Below, in pieces: positions 6,642 to 17,800 of a stretch of DNA of 64,000 nt (its first letter is position 1; each line of letters starts with the position of its first letter). A model generated the notes under the pieces. It saw only the letters and a program-made list of their open reading frames with translations, did no database searches and was not told the origin of the DNA. Position numbers and translations under genes: made by a program. The DNA is from Bacteroides sp. M10 (GTDB lineage: Bacteria; Bacteroidota; Bacteroidia; Bacteroidales; Bacteroidaceae): NCBI RefSeq assembly GCF_014334015.1, contig NZ_CP060488.1, forward strand, positions 4,856,501 to 4,920,500, given 5' to 3'.

Positions 6642-8738
6642 ATGAAACAGATAAAACTGTTACTTCTTTTAGCTTCCGCCTCCGTTACGGGAGCACTTGC
6701 GCAAAGCAATGGATTGACGGATATGAGTCAGAGCCGTTTTGCGAAGATGGCGAATACCGGAATCGGTGCCGTACATTGGACGGATGGATTCTGGGGAGAT
6801 CGCTTTCAGGTATTTAGCCGGACTTCCCTGCAAAGTATGTGGAACACTTGGAACGCGCCGGAGATCTCTCACGGTTTCCGTAATTTTGAGATTGCTGCCG
6901 GGGTATGCAAAGGAGAGCATTGGGGACCTCCATTTCATGACGGAGATATGTATAAATGGATGGAAGGTGTGGCTTCTGTCTATGCAGTTAATAAAGATCC
7001 GGAGTTGGACAAGTTAATGGATAACTTTATTACTTGTGTCGTAAAAGCCCAACGTGCAGACGGTTATATACATACGCCTGTTGTTATCGAAGAACTGAAT
7101 AAAGGGATTGACTCTCATGCATTGGAGGATCAGCATAAACAAACGGTCATTGGAACGAAAGTAGGTGACGAGGATGAAAAAGGAGCTTTTGCGAATCGGC
7201 TGAACTTTGAGACTTATAATCTGGGACACTTGATGATGGCGGGTATTGTGCATCGTCGTGCCACCGGAAAGACTACTCTTTTTGATGCTGCTGTGAAAGC
7301 GACGGATTTCCTCTGTCATTTTTATGAAACGGCTTCTGCCGAACTGGCTCGCAATGCTATTTGTCCCTCTCATTATATGGGGGTAGTTGAAATGTACCGG
7401 GCTACCGGAAATCCCCGTTATCTGGAACTTTCAAAGAATCTGATTGATATCCGTGGTATGGTGGAGAACGGTACGGACGATAATCAGGACCGTATTCCTT
7501 TCCGCGATCAATATCGTGCGATGGGACATGCCGTACGCGCCAACTATCTGTATGCCGGAGTAGCGGATGTATATGCAGAAACCGGTGAGCAGCAATTAAT
7601 GAAGAACCTGACTAGTATCTGGAATGATATCGTGACCCGGAAAATGTATGTGACCGGTGCTTGCGGTGCTCTTTATGATGGTACATCGCCTGATGGAACG
7701 TGTTATGAGCCGGATAGTATTCAGAAAGTGCATCAGAGTTATGGACGTCCCTATCAGTTGCCGAATAGCACTGCTCACAATGAAACGTGTGCCAATATCG
7801 GTAATATGCTGTTCAACTGGCGGATGCTGGAGGTGACAGGGGATGCGAAATATGCTGATCTTGTGGAGACTTGTCTTTATAACAGTGTATTGAGCGGTAT
7901 TAGTCTGGATGGAAAGAAGTATTTCTACACGAATCCGCTTCGTATCAGTGCCGATCTTCCTTACACGCTTCGTTGGCCGAAGGAACGGACGGAATATATC
8001 AGTTGTTTTTGCTGTCCTCCGAACACATTGCGTACGCTGTGTCAGGCACAAAACTATGCATATACATTGAGTCCGGAAGGGATTTATTGCAATCTGTATG
8101 GGGCAAATACATTGACAACGACTTGGAAAGAGAAGGGAGAAGTAGCTCTGACGCAGGAAACGGATTATCCTTGGGATGGAAATGTACGCGTAACGTTGGA
8201 TAAAGTTCCTCGTAAGGCAGGTACTTTCTCGCTCTTCTTACGTATTCCTGAATGGTGCGAAAAGGCTACGCTTACGGTGAATGGACAGCCGTTGCAAGTC
8301 AATGCGAAGGCAAATTCGTATGCGGAAGTAAATCGTGCATGGAAGAAGGGGAATGTAGTGGAGTTAGTGATGGATATGCCTGTACGTTTGCTCGAAGCTC
8401 ATCCGTTGGCAGAGGAGATTCGTAACCAGGTGGTCGTGAAGCGCGGACCGTTGGTTTATTGTCTGGAAAATATGGACATAGCGAATGGAGAGAAGATTGA
8501 TAATGTATTGATCCCTGCTGATATAAAATTGACTCCGAAGAAGATCACGATTGAGGGTAGTCCGGTTGTAGCGCTCGAAGGTAAAGCGCGTCTGGCATCT
8601 GCAACTTCTTGGGAAGGGGTACTTTATCGTCCGGTGGTTCAGGTAGAGAAGACGGTGGATATTCGTTTGATCCCTTATTATGCCTGGGGAAATAGAGGAA
8701 AAGGAGAGATGACCGTATGGATGCCTCTTGCCAGATAA
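6642..8738 (+). CDS. GH127 glycoside hydrolase (aceric acid/beta-L-arabinofuranosidase type)
   Basis: A 698-residue periplasmic enzyme with a signal peptide (residues 1-20, ending ALAQ). The alpha/alpha-barrel of GH127 is recognisable from EHWGPPFHDGD, AHNETCAN (E381, C383) and CFCCPPN (C457/C458). In characterised GH127 enzymes the Glu, the Cys of ETC and the CC pair bind zinc and supply the nucleophilic cysteine. A C-terminal beta-sandwich follows. In the B. thetaiotaomicron RG-II system, the homologue beside GH141 and GH78 (BT1003 as I recall) removes aceric acid from side chain B. That specificity is inferred from gene order. It is the first gene of a three-gene operon, 22 bases ahead of the next. 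Confidence 0.88.
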   Translation: MKQIKLLLLLASASVTGALAQSNGLTDMSQSRFAKMANTGIGAVHWTDGFWGDRFQVFSRTSLQSMWNTWNAPEISHGFRNFEIAAGVCKGEHWGPPFHDGDMYKWMEGVASVYAVNKDPELDKLMDNFITCVVKAQRADGYIHTPVVIEELNKGIDSHALEDQHKQTVIGTKVGDEDEKGAFANRLNFETYNLGHLMMAGIVHRRATGKTTLFDAAVKATDFLCHFYETASAELARNAICPSHYMGVVEMYRATGNPRYLELSKNLIDIRGMVENGTDDNQDRIPFRDQYRAMGHAVRANYLYAGVADVYAETGEQQLMKNLTSIWNDIVTRKMYVTGACGALYDGTSPDGTCYEPDSIQKVHQSYGRPYQLPNSTAHNETCANIGNMLFNWRMLEVTGDAKYADLVETCLYNSVLSGISLDGKKYFYTNPLRISADLPYTLRWPKERTEYISCFCCPPNTLRTLCQAQNYAYTLSPEGIYCNLYGANTLTTTWKEKGEVALTQETDYPWDGNVRVTLDKVPRKAGTFSLFLRIPEWCEKATLTVNGQPLQVNAKANSYAEVNRAWKKGNVVELVMDMPVRLLEAHPLAEEIRNQVVVKRGPLVYCLENMDIANGEKIDNVLIPADIKLTPKKITIEGSPVVALEGKARLASATSWEGVLYRPVVQVEKTVDIRLIPYYAWGNRGKGEMTVWMPLAR

Positions 8739-8760
8739 ATCATGATACAGAAATGAAGAA

Positions 8761-10626
8761 ATGAGGATGAGAAAGTTATTTTTAACGGCTATATGTATTT
8801 TGTGCAGTCATTGGTTATGGTCCGGTGAGATATGGGTTTCTCCCAAAGGTAATGACTTTAATGATGGAACCCGCCAGTCTCCCAAAGCAACGCTGACTGC
8901 TGCTTTACGGCAGGCGCGTGAGTGGCGGAGGACGGGAGATGATCGTGTACAGGGAGGAATCACTGTTTATATGGAGGGTGGAACGTATGCTCTGTATGAG
9001 CCGGTTTTTATTCGTCCGGAAGATAGTGGGACAAAGGAATCACCGACGGTGATCCGTTCGGCAGCCGATGAAAAGGTGGTGTTGAGTGGAGGAGTCCGTA
9101 TCAAGAATTGGAAGAAACAAGGAAAGCTCTGGGTGGCAGATGTGCCGGCATTTAATGGGCGTCCATTGGATTTTCGTCAGTTGTGGGTGAATGGAGAAAA
9201 GGCTGTCCGTGCCCGTGATGTAGAGGATTTCGAAAAGATGAACCGTATTTGCAGCATGGATGAAAAGAATGAAGTTCTTTATGTTCCTGCGGTTGCGGTA
9301 CGCAGACTTATTGATAATAAGGGAAAATTGAAGGCTGAATATGCCGAGATGGTGATCCATCAGATGTGGTGTGTGGCTAATCTTCGGATTCGGTCTATTG
9401 AGGTGCAGGGAGATAGTGCGGCGGTACGTTTTCACCAGCCAGAAAGCCGGATTCAGTTTGAACATCCTTGGCCGCGTCCAATGGTGACGACAGACGGACA
9501 TAATTCTGCTTTTTATCTAACGAATGCTCGTGAGCTATTGGATGTACCGGGCGAATGGTATCACGATATGGATGCCCGTAGAGTGTATTATTATCCACGG
9601 GAAGGAGAGAAGATGCAGGAGGCGGAAGTGATGGTACCTGCCATTGAGACGTTAGTACAGGTAGAAGGTACTTTGGATCGTCCTGTGTGTCATATTCGTT
9701 TTGAGAAAATTACTTTTTCTTATACTACGTGGATGCGTCCGTCGGAGAAAGGACATGTGCCTCTTCAGGCAGGTATGTATCTGACGGATGGGTACCGGAT
9801 TGATCCAAAGATGCAACGGGATTATCTGAATCATCCGTTGGATAATCAAGGATGGTTGGGTCGTCCTGCGGCTGCTGTCCGGATAGCTGCTGCCAGGCAG
9901 ATTGATTTTGAGCGTTGCCGATTTGAACATCTGGGTTCTACCGGACTGGATTATGAAGAAGCGGTGCAGGGTGGTATTGTTCGTGGTTGTCTCTTTCGCG
10001 ATATTGCTGGAAATGGTTTGCTGGCCGGTAGTTTTTCTCCGGCTGCTCACGAAACGCATTTGCCTTATGATCCTGCTGACCGCCGGGAAGTATGTACACA
10101 CCAACAAATCAATAATTGCTATTTCACGGAAGTAGGTAATGAGGACTGGGGATGTCTCGCCATTGCTACGGGGTATGTGAGTGATATTAATATCGAGCAT
10201 AATGAAATTAGTGAAGTTCCTTATAGTGGCATCAGTCTTGGTTGGGGATGGACACAAACTGTGAATTGTATGCGTAATAACAGAGTTCATGCAAATCTGA
10301 TTCATCATTATGCGAAACACATGTATGATGTAGCTGGTATTTACACGCTTGGTTCACAGCCAAAAAGCTATGTAACGGAGAATTGTGCGCATAGTATCTA
10401 TAAACCGGGGTATGTGCACGATCCTAATCATTGGTTCTACCTTTATACAGATGAGGGTTCTTCTTTTATTACTGTTCGTGATAATTGGACGGAAGGGGAG
10501 AAGTATCTGCAAAATGCCAATGGCCCCGGAAATGTATGGGAGAATAACGGTCCGAAAGTGGATGATGCTATTCGTGAACGTGCAGGATTGGAAACAGAAT
10601 ACAAGGATTTGCTGAATGTCCGATAG
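8761..10626 (+). CDS. GH141 alpha-L-fucosidase-type parallel beta-helix enzyme
   Basis: This 621-residue secreted protein has a signal peptide ending around WSGEIWV (ATG 8761, or 8767 in frame). The N-terminal EIWVSPKGNDFNDGT segment and repeating beta-strand turns (INNCYFTEVGNEDWG, INIEHNEISEVPYSGISLG, NNRVHANLIHHY) mark a right-handed parallel beta-helix, as in GH141. The founding GH141 enzyme, BT1002 of the B. thetaiotaomicron RG-II locus, is an alpha-L-fucosidase acting on side chain A. The same neighbours are found here (GH127 before, GH78 after), which supports orthology. The catalytic residues are not assigned by eye. It overlaps nothing; the next gene begins 29 bases downstream. Confidence 0.85.
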   Translation: MRMRKLFLTAICILCSHWLWSGEIWVSPKGNDFNDGTRQSPKATLTAALRQAREWRRTGDDRVQGGITVYMEGGTYALYEPVFIRPEDSGTKESPTVIRSAADEKVVLSGGVRIKNWKKQGKLWVADVPAFNGRPLDFRQLWVNGEKAVRARDVEDFEKMNRICSMDEKNEVLYVPAVAVRRLIDNKGKLKAEYAEMVIHQMWCVANLRIRSIEVQGDSAAVRFHQPESRIQFEHPWPRPMVTTDGHNSAFYLTNARELLDVPGEWYHDMDARRVYYYPREGEKMQEAEVMVPAIETLVQVEGTLDRPVCHIRFEKITFSYTTWMRPSEKGHVPLQAGMYLTDGYRIDPKMQRDYLNHPLDNQGWLGRPAAAVRIAAARQIDFERCRFEHLGSTGLDYEEAVQGGIVRGCLFRDIAGNGLLAGSFSPAAHETHLPYDPADRREVCTHQQINNCYFTEVGNEDWGCLAIATGYVSDINIEHNEISEVPYSGISLGWGWTQTVNCMRNNRVHANLIHHYAKHMYDVAGIYTLGSQPKSYVTENCAHSIYKPGYVHDPNHWFYLYTDEGSSFITVRDNWTEGEKYLQNANGPGNVWENNGPKVDDAIRERAGLETEYKDLLNVR

Positions 10627-10655
10627 TGATTAGTCGGTTAATAATAGAAAGAATA

Positions 10656-12860
10656 ATGAAAAAGAAATATATGATATTGCTTGGTGCCTTGTCTTTGGCA
10701 AGTAGCACATTTGCCCAGACCTGGATTTGGTATCCGGGAGATTATGAAATCTGGCTGGGAAATCAAATGAACAACCGTCGTACGGAACGGGGTGCATTTT
10801 TCCCTCCTTTCTGGAAAACGGACAGTCATTATGTAGTTGTTGAATTCAGCAAGCAACTGAATCTTTCCGAGCCGGAAGAGATTTTTATTGCTGCAGAAGG
10901 AAAGTATAATGTCAAGCTGGATGGAAAGCTTCAATTCGGTATGCCGGAGACGATGACTCTTCCTGCCGGTAAGCATAACCTGAACATCAAAGTCTGGAAT
11001 CAGGCTACTCCTCCCACCATTTATGTGAAAGGGAAGACGGTGAATTCTGATTCCTCCTGGCGAGTGACTTACGAAGATAAAGAATGGATTGATGAGAGCG
11101 GAAAAGCCAGTGACACATCTGCTACGATCTATATGGATGCCGGATGTTGGAACTTTGACGGGGCTACCCAGCTTCCTTCCCAATTCAGTCTGATGCGTGA
11201 ACCACAGCAACCTATTGCGAAGACAGAACAGGCTGAAGGAGGTATTCTTTATGATTTTGGAAAAGAGACGTTCGGATTCATCACATTGAAGAATCTTTCC
11301 GGAAAAGGAAAAATAGAGATTTATTATGGCGAAAGTCCGGAAGAAGCAAAGGATAAAGCATATTGTGAAACTTTGGACAAACTGTTGTTAGAACCGGGAC
11401 AAGTGACTGACCTCGCCATCCGTAGCACTTCTCCCTTAAATAGTTCTGATAACGAATATACGTTGGAGAACAGTAAAGCTTTTCGATATGTCTACGTTAC
11501 CCACGAACCGGGTGTACAAATAGGAGAAGTATCCATGCAATATGAATATCTTCCTGAAGAGTATCGTGGAAGTTTCCGTTGCAATGATGAAGAATTGAAC
11601 CGTATCTGGGAAGTGGGGGCCTATACCATGCATCTCACTACCCGCGAGTTCTTTATTGACGGTATCAAACGCGACCGCTGGGTATGGAGTGGGGATGCTA
11701 TCCAAAGTTATCTGATGAATTATTATCTTTTCTTCGATAGTGAATCCGTGAAACGTACAATCTGGCTGCTTCGTGGCAAAGATCCTGTGACCAGCCATAG
11801 CAATACGATTATGGACTATACTTTCTATTGGTTCCTTAGCGTATATGATTATTATATGTATAGTGGCGACCGCCACTTTGTCAACCAACTGTATCCACGT
11901 ATGCAAACGATGATGGATTATGTATTGGGACGTACAAATAAGAATGGTATGGTGGAAGGTATGACCGGTGACTGGGTATTTGTGGACTGGGCGGACGGCT
12001 ATCTGGATAAAAAAGGGGAACTTTCTTTTGAGCAAGTTTTATTTTGCAGAAGTCTGGAAACAATGGCTTTGTGTGCTGATTTAGTTGGGGATGAGATTGG
12101 GAAGCAGAAGTATGAGAGGCTGGCCGCTGCTCTGAAAGCAAAGTTAGAACCTACTTTCTGGAACAATCAGAAACAGGCATTTGTGCATAATCGTGTGAAT
12201 GGTCGGCAAAGTGATGCTGTGACGCGTTATGCCAATATGTTTTCTGTATTCTTCCAGTATCTGAACGCAGATAAGCAGCAAGCTATCAAGAACTCTGTTC
12301 TTCTGAATGACAGCATTCTGAAAATCACAACGCCTTATATGCGTTTTTATGAATTGGAAGCTCTTTGTGCTCTGGGTGAACAGGAGGCTGTTATGAAGGA
12401 AATGAAAGCTTACTGGGGCGGCATGTTGAAGGAGGGTGCTACCTCTTTCTGGGAAAAATACAACCCTGAAGAAACTGGAACGCAACATCTTGCCATGTAC
12501 GGCCGTCCTTATGGCAAGAGTCTGTGTCATGCCTGGGGAGCAAGTCCTATCTATCTGCTCGGCAAATATTATTTGGGTGTGAAACCTGTGAAAGAAGGAT
12601 ATAAGGAGTTTGCTATTGCTCCTGTATTGGGAGGACTGAAATGGATGGAGGGTACTGTACCCACTCCGAATGGCGATATCCATGTTTATATGAATGGCAA
12701 AACGATGAAAGTGAAAGCTACAGAAGGGGAAGGCTATTTGACAATCAATAGTCGGCGTCCACCCAAAGCAAATATCGGAATACCGGAGAAAGTATCGGAA
12801 GGAGTGTGGCGTCTCTGGATTGATTCACCCGAAGAAAGAATTGTTACCTATCATTTATAA
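10656..12860 (+). CDS. GH78 alpha-L-rhamnosidase
   Basis: This is 734 residues from ATG 10656. The frame is open back to 10626, but the signal peptide (MKKKYMILLGALSLASSTFAQ) starts here. N-terminal beta-sandwich domains (about 25-300) precede an (alpha/alpha)6 barrel with GIKRDRWVWSGD, where the Asp/Glu residues of GH78 lie, then KDPVTSHSNTIMDYT, DWVFVDWADGY and GATSFWEKYNPEETGTQHL. A C-terminal beta domain closes the protein. It should release terminal alpha-L-rhamnose in the periplasm; BT1001 is the probable counterpart. It is the last gene of the operon and is followed by a long terminator hairpin. Confidence 0.9.
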   Translation: MKKKYMILLGALSLASSTFAQTWIWYPGDYEIWLGNQMNNRRTERGAFFPPFWKTDSHYVVVEFSKQLNLSEPEEIFIAAEGKYNVKLDGKLQFGMPETMTLPAGKHNLNIKVWNQATPPTIYVKGKTVNSDSSWRVTYEDKEWIDESGKASDTSATIYMDAGCWNFDGATQLPSQFSLMREPQQPIAKTEQAEGGILYDFGKETFGFITLKNLSGKGKIEIYYGESPEEAKDKAYCETLDKLLLEPGQVTDLAIRSTSPLNSSDNEYTLENSKAFRYVYVTHEPGVQIGEVSMQYEYLPEEYRGSFRCNDEELNRIWEVGAYTMHLTTREFFIDGIKRDRWVWSGDAIQSYLMNYYLFFDSESVKRTIWLLRGKDPVTSHSNTIMDYTFYWFLSVYDYYMYSGDRHFVNQLYPRMQTMMDYVLGRTNKNGMVEGMTGDWVFVDWADGYLDKKGELSFEQVLFCRSLETMALCADLVGDEIGKQKYERLAAALKAKLEPTFWNNQKQAFVHNRVNGRQSDAVTRYANMFSVFFQYLNADKQQAIKNSVLLNDSILKITTPYMRFYELEALCALGEQEAVMKEMKAYWGGMLKEGATSFWEKYNPEETGTQHLAMYGRPYGKSLCHAWGASPIYLLGKYYLGVKPVKEGYKEFAIAPVLGGLKWMEGTVPTPNGDIHVYMNGKTMKVKATEGEGYLTINSRRPPKANIGIPEKVSEGVWRLWIDSPEERIVTYHL

Positions 12861-12885
12861 TTCATTGTTAATTAGTTAGTGGAGT

Positions 12886-12943
12886 AGTCCTTGATTAACG
12901 GATCCTCTTTTATAGTGAGGATTGTTAATCAGGGACTTTTTTT
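12886..12943 (+). terminator. Terminator of the GH127-GH141-GH78 operon
   Basis: The long stem AGTCCTTGATTAAC...GTTAATCAGGGACT with an inner ATCCTC/GAGGAT pair is followed by seven Ts. Confidence 0.88.
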
Positions 12944-12977
12944 ATTAGGAATATGCATTACCTTTTCTAAATTTTAC

Positions 12978-12985
12978 TACTTTTG
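12978..12985 (+). promoter_or_regulatory. -7 box of the ECF sigma gene
   Basis: TACTTTTG fits TAnnTTTG exactly and lies about 70 bases before the favoured start of the sigma factor. No clear -33 TTTG is seen. Confidence 0.5.
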
Positions 12986-13056
12986 TTTTGTGAAAGACAC
13001 ATAATTGTAATACGCCTTTTGTTCTTTTGGAAAAACAATTAAACAAAATCCAAGGA

Positions 13057-13677
13057 ATGTTAGATAAATCAGCTCAATATACTAATACAGATGACGAGAA
13101 GCTCTTTTCCTTCATAGAAAAAGGAGATAAAGGAGCTTTTACACAGGCTTATGGCAGATATCATAAGCTGCTATATGTATTAGCTTACCGTTATTTAATG
13201 AATGCAGACATGGCAGAAGATGTAGTGCAACATGTCTTTGCCCGTTTATGGGAATTTAGGTCGGAACTACATGTAGGAATCAGCCTTAAAAACTATCTGT
13301 TCACTATGACGAAAAATCATGTCTTAAATCTGATTCGTAATGAGAATAGTGCAATCAGTAAGAACTATGAGATAGCACAATCGGCGCCTGTCTACGAAGA
13401 TAATCTGATAGAAAATCTGGAGAAGAAAGAATTGATGGCCTCTTTTTATAAAGCGGTAGATATGCTTCCGCCACAGAAACGCAGTATTTGTTTGATGAAA
13501 GTGAAAGAGGAACTAACGAATCAGGAAATAGCCGAACGGATGAATCTGTCTGTTAATACAGTCAAAACGCATTATACGGAAGCATTGAAAATGCTACGTA
13601 TTCATTTAAGTAAAATGCTAATAATTGTTACTTTTGTCACACTAATGACATATTTGAGTGTCCACTATTTAAGATAA
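13057..13677 (+). CDS. ECF RNA polymerase sigma factor (Bacteroidetes type)
   Basis: This gives 206 residues from ATG 13057. A TTG ten codons upstream (13027) is also in frame but is less likely. Region 2 is visible as AYRYLMNADMAEDVVQHVF and ARLWEFR, and region 4 as LPPQKRSICLMKVKEELTNQEIAERM and LSVNTVKTHYTEALKML. The C-terminus continues into a hydrophobic tail (MLIIVTFVTLMTYLSVHYL), a feature often seen in Bacteroides ECF factors paired with FecR. It is released by the next gene's anti-sigma factor when SusC senses its ligand, and should drive the SusC operon. The FecR gene begins seven bases after the stop. Confidence 0.92.
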   Translation: MLDKSAQYTNTDDEKLFSFIEKGDKGAFTQAYGRYHKLLYVLAYRYLMNADMAEDVVQHVFARLWEFRSELHVGISLKNYLFTMTKNHVLNLIRNENSAISKNYEIAQSAPVYEDNLIENLEKKELMASFYKAVDMLPPQKRSICLMKVKEELTNQEIAERMNLSVNTVKTHYTEALKMLRIHLSKMLIIVTFVTLMTYLSVHYLR

Positions 13678-13684
13678 AAAGAGA

Positions 13685-14692
13685 ATGAATCGACCCACTG
13701 ATAAACAAATAGAAGAAGTGCTTGCCGGAGTTGCTACGCCGGAGGATGCAAAATTTGTGGCGGAATGGTTTGCCACAGAAGAAGGGAACACTTATCTGGA
13801 TGCTGTGATGACCCGGGAGGCGGAATGTTTAAATGCCGAAACGGCAGAAATATATGTGGACCATATTATACCTTCAGAAAAGATGTACTATCAGATCCAA
13901 AAGAACATATCACGTAAACAAATCAAACGTATCTGCTTCCGTGTGGCTGCAATCTTGATTCCCGTTATTTTCCTGATAGGTCTTTATTTACAGATCAATT
14001 CCCGGGTGGATTTATTCGGTACTACGGAATATGAGGAAATTCGTGTTGCCAAAGGGGAGCGGATACAGATGATGTTTCAAGACGGGACACGAGTTTATAT
14101 CAATTCGGATTCCTGGTTGAAGTATCCTAAAAAGTTCGGATTGAGTAAACGGGAAGTTTTTCTGGTGGGAGAAGCCTATTTCGTGGTAGCCAAGAATAAA
14201 AAACGTCCGTTTATTGTTAATCTGAACGGACCTTCGGTTCATGTTTTGGGAACTTCTTTCGACGTGCAAGCTTACCCCGAAAACAAAGATATTGTGATCT
14301 GTCTGGATGAAGGCCATGTAAACCTGACTCTCTCCTCTGCAAAAGAATATCCGTTACTACCAGGCGAAAAGCTGATCTATAATAAAGAAAGTGACCGATG
14401 TCAAATCATCAAGAACAATTATTCAAAGCAAGTCTCGATGTGGAAGGACAATGTGATTTCTTTTAAAGATACTCCTATGACAGAAGTAATCAAGGTATTG
14501 AACCGATGGTACAATGTAAACTTTAAGATAGAGGATGAGCAGGCATCGAAATATGTATATACTTTAACCTCGGATAATACAATACTGGAAAAAGTGCTTC
14601 AGGATTTGGAAAAGATAGCGCCGGTAAGATTTGAATATGATGAAGTTCGGAAAGAAGTGACAGTCCGAATGAAACAGGACGGAAAGAAGTAA
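13685..14692 (+). CDS. FecR-type anti-sigma factor
   Basis: A 335-residue inner-membrane protein. The N-terminal cytoplasmic part (about 1-80) would bind the sigma factor, one membrane helix follows (about 85-103, RVAAILIPVIFLIGLYLQI), then the periplasmic FecR domain (ERIQMMFQDGTRVYINSDSWLKYP, FLVGEAYFVVAKNKKRPFIV, VHVLGTSFDVQAYPENKDIV). The C-terminal DUF4974-like domain (FKDTPMTEVIKVLNRWYNVNF) is expected to contact the STN domain of the TonB-dependent partner. It is co-transcribed with the sigma factor upstream. The SusC gene downstream has an STN domain, completing the trans-envelope signalling trio. Confidence 0.92.
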   Translation: MNRPTDKQIEEVLAGVATPEDAKFVAEWFATEEGNTYLDAVMTREAECLNAETAEIYVDHIIPSEKMYYQIQKNISRKQIKRICFRVAAILIPVIFLIGLYLQINSRVDLFGTTEYEEIRVAKGERIQMMFQDGTRVYINSDSWLKYPKKFGLSKREVFLVGEAYFVVAKNKKRPFIVNLNGPSVHVLGTSFDVQAYPENKDIVICLDEGHVNLTLSSAKEYPLLPGEKLIYNKESDRCQIIKNNYSKQVSMWKDNVISFKDTPMTEVIKVLNRWYNVNFKIEDEQASKYVYTLTSDNTILEKVLQDLEKIAPVRFEYDEVRKEVTVRMKQDGKK

Positions 14693-14724
14693 GAATATAC
14701 TGGATAGGATAATAGAATGAGAAC

Positions 14725-14751
14725 AGGCTGTGTATATACGCAGCCTTTACT
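14725..14751 (+). terminator. Hairpin after the FecR gene
   Basis: AGGCTGTGTATATACGCAGCCT is an almost perfect palindromic stem followed by TTACTGTTTT, a plausible weak terminator. The gap to the SusC start also contains a T-rich tract (14793-14826) but no clear -7 box. Confidence 0.5.
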
Positions 14752-14893
14752 GTTTTAGAATAAGAATGTTATGAAATAAATTAGGCTTATGCAAAAAAAC
14801 TCTTTTTTCTCTCACCCGCTTTTTTGACTTGTGTGTCTACTAAACATAAATGAGATTTTAAATCTAAGTTTAACTTTAATCAAAGCAAGTAGT

Positions 14894-17800
14894 ATGAAAC
14901 ACAAAGTTCTGCTCGTATTGTTGCTGGGGATAATCATAAGCGTGTCCGCTTCTGCCCAAAAGGTGACAATGAATCTTAAACAAGTAAAGCTGGAGAAAGT
15001 ATTCTCTGCTATTACACAGCAAACTGGTCTTACGGTAGCTTATAGCCGTACGATCGTCAATCCGGATCGAATAGTAACGGTAGAAGTAAAGAATCAGGAA
15101 CTATCCAAAGTTCTGAATGATTTGTTTCTCGGTACTAACGTAAACTATGAGATCGGAAAAACAAAAATTTATTTGAAGGAGAAAGTTACGGATTCTGAAC
15201 AACAGGCCAGTAATGCGAACAAAAGAAATATATCCGGCCGGGTAGTCGATGAGAAAGGAGAGCCGATTATTGGCGCCAGTGTGATGGTGAAAGGCAGCTC
15301 TTTGGGTACAATAACGAATGTAGACGGACGTTATACTTTGGCTAATGTTCCCGAAAGCAGTACGATTACAGTCTCATACATCGGATATATTACGGTCAAT
15401 TATGTTGCTACCAGCAGAAATCTGTCCCAAGTAGTTCTCCGCGAAGATAGTAAGACACTGGAAGAAGTGGTAGTAGTGGGATATGGTACACAAAAAAAAG
15501 TAAACCTGACTGGTGCCGTTGCTATCGTTTCGGGTGACGAATTAACGACTCGTTCTGCTGCCAACTTATCACAGCTTCTGCAAGGTTCTGTACCGAATAT
15601 GAACGTAAACTTTAGTTCGGGACGTCCCGGACAAGGGGGAAGTTTCAATATTCGTGGTGTCAACTCAATTAGTGCGGATGCGGCACCACTGACTATCATT
15701 GATGGAATTGAGGGAGATATAAATAAGGTAAATCCCAATGATGTAGAATCCATCAGTGTTTTGAAGGATGCTTCGGCTGCTGCCGTATATGGTGCCCGTG
15801 CTGCTTATGGGGTTATTTTGGTTACAACAAAGAATGGAAAGGTAGGCAAGACCAATGTCAGCTACAACGGACGTTTTAGTTTTGGGGAAACGACGACTTC
15901 TACGGATTTTGAGACGCGTGGTTATTACTCGGCCGGTATCAATGATATGTTCTATAAGACATATCAAGGGGTTCCTTATACACATTATACCCAGGAGGAT
16001 TATCACGAATTGTGGATTCGTCGCAATGACAAGGTGGAAGATCCTTCCCGTCCATGGGTAGTAGAAAAGAATGGAGAATATAAATATTACGGTAACTTCG
16101 ACTGGTATAATTGTTTGTTTGATAATACCCGTCCTACTTGGGAGCATAACTTAACAGTTTCAGGAGGAACTGAAAAGGTGAAGTACATGCTATCAGGTAA
16201 CTACTACAATCAGAAAGGAATTATCAGAATAGATCCTGACCGCTTTAAGAAATATACGTTCCGTTCGAAAATCATTGCCAATATCACTTCCTGGTTTGAA
16301 TTAAGTAACAATACTTCCTATTACCATTCTGAATATACCTATCCGGGACTATCGGGAGTGAATGATATTTTCAACAGAGCCGGGCGGCACGCTTTGGCAA
16401 GCATTGTACCAATGCATCCGGATGGAACCTTGGTTTATAGAACTGGTCTGACAGATACAGGAGAAGTGGCAGATGGTGTTAGTGCCGTATTATTGAATGG
16501 CGGCCACCATAACCGGGATCGTGAATATGAGTTTGTTACTACGTTCGAGGCCGTATTGAAACCCATCAAGCATTTTGAGGTTCGTGCAAATTATAGCTGG
16601 GCGCATTACAACCAGCAGAATTTGAATCGTTCCGTAGATGTATTATACTCCAGAAATCCGGGAGAAACAATCACAATGGATAACGGACGTACCAGAGGCA
16701 ATTATTTGTCGGAAATACAAAACAACCAGATACGCCAAACTTTCAACTTATACGGAACGTATGACAATACCTTCGCAAATGTACATTCTGTAAAGGTCAT
16801 TGTGGGAGGTAACTATGATTATAAGTATTTCAAGAAATTGGGAATGAAACGTAACGGGTTACTCTCTGAATCTCTCGATGATTTTAACCTGGCAAAAGGT
16901 GATGATATATCCATAACCGGAGGACAAGAGGAATATGCGATTCTTGGTTTTTTCTATCGTTTGAATTATGGATATAAAGACCGCTATCTATTTGAAGCCA
17001 GCGGACGTTATGACGGTAGTTCCCGTTTTCGTCGAGGACATCGTTTCGGTTTCTTCCCGTCATTCTCTGCCGGATGGCGTGTCAGTGAAGAGGCCTTCTT
17101 TACACAAGCCAAAAATTATGTAAGCAATCTGAAACTAAGACTGTCTTACGGATCATTGGGAAATCAGAAAACAGTAGGCTATTATGACTATCTGCAACTG
17201 ATTAATACCGGAGCGGTATTGAACTATGCTTTCGGAGATACTACAAAAGGTGATTATGCCTATGAGTCAGCTCCGAACTCTACCGATTTGACCTGGGAAA
17301 CTGTAATCACAAAAAATATAGGTTTGGACTTGGGCTTTCTTAATAATCGCTTGAATGTATCTTTTGATGCATATATTCGTGATACCAAAGATATGTTGAT
17401 GGCAGGAAAGACTTTGCCTGGCGTATATGGTGCCTCTTCTCCCAGAATGAATGTGGCAGACTTGCGTACGAAAGGGTGGGAAGCATCTATTACTTGGGGA
17501 GATAGTTTTACCTTGGCAAGCAAGCCTTTCAACTACCGGATAATGGCTGGTATCGGAGATAATACCTCCAAAGTAACGAAATATGATAATCCCAACCGGA
17601 CGCTGACTGATCCTTACGAAGGACAGCAGTTAGGCGAAATATGGGGATACGTAGTAGATGGATATTTTAAAACGGATGAAGAAGCAAGGAATTATAAAGT
17701 GGACCAATCGTTCGTTAACCAGATGATTAATGCGAGTGCACTAGATAACGGTCTCCATGCGGGTGATCTTAAGTTCGTTGATTTAGACGGTAATAATAAG

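Noticed and set aside
11507..11530. Further copy of the shared operator (GTGTACAAAT) in the GH78 gene
   Set aside because: It lies inside coding sequence and has no CGTCT half-site at the correct distance.
13027..13056. TTG start of the ECF sigma gene
   Set aside because: A standard ATG ten codons later (13057) gives a normal family N-terminus, and Bacteroides seldom uses TTG.
14831..14893. Upstream ATG of the SusC gene
   Set aside because: It would place 21 polar and hydrophobic residues before an otherwise perfect signal peptide starting at 14894.
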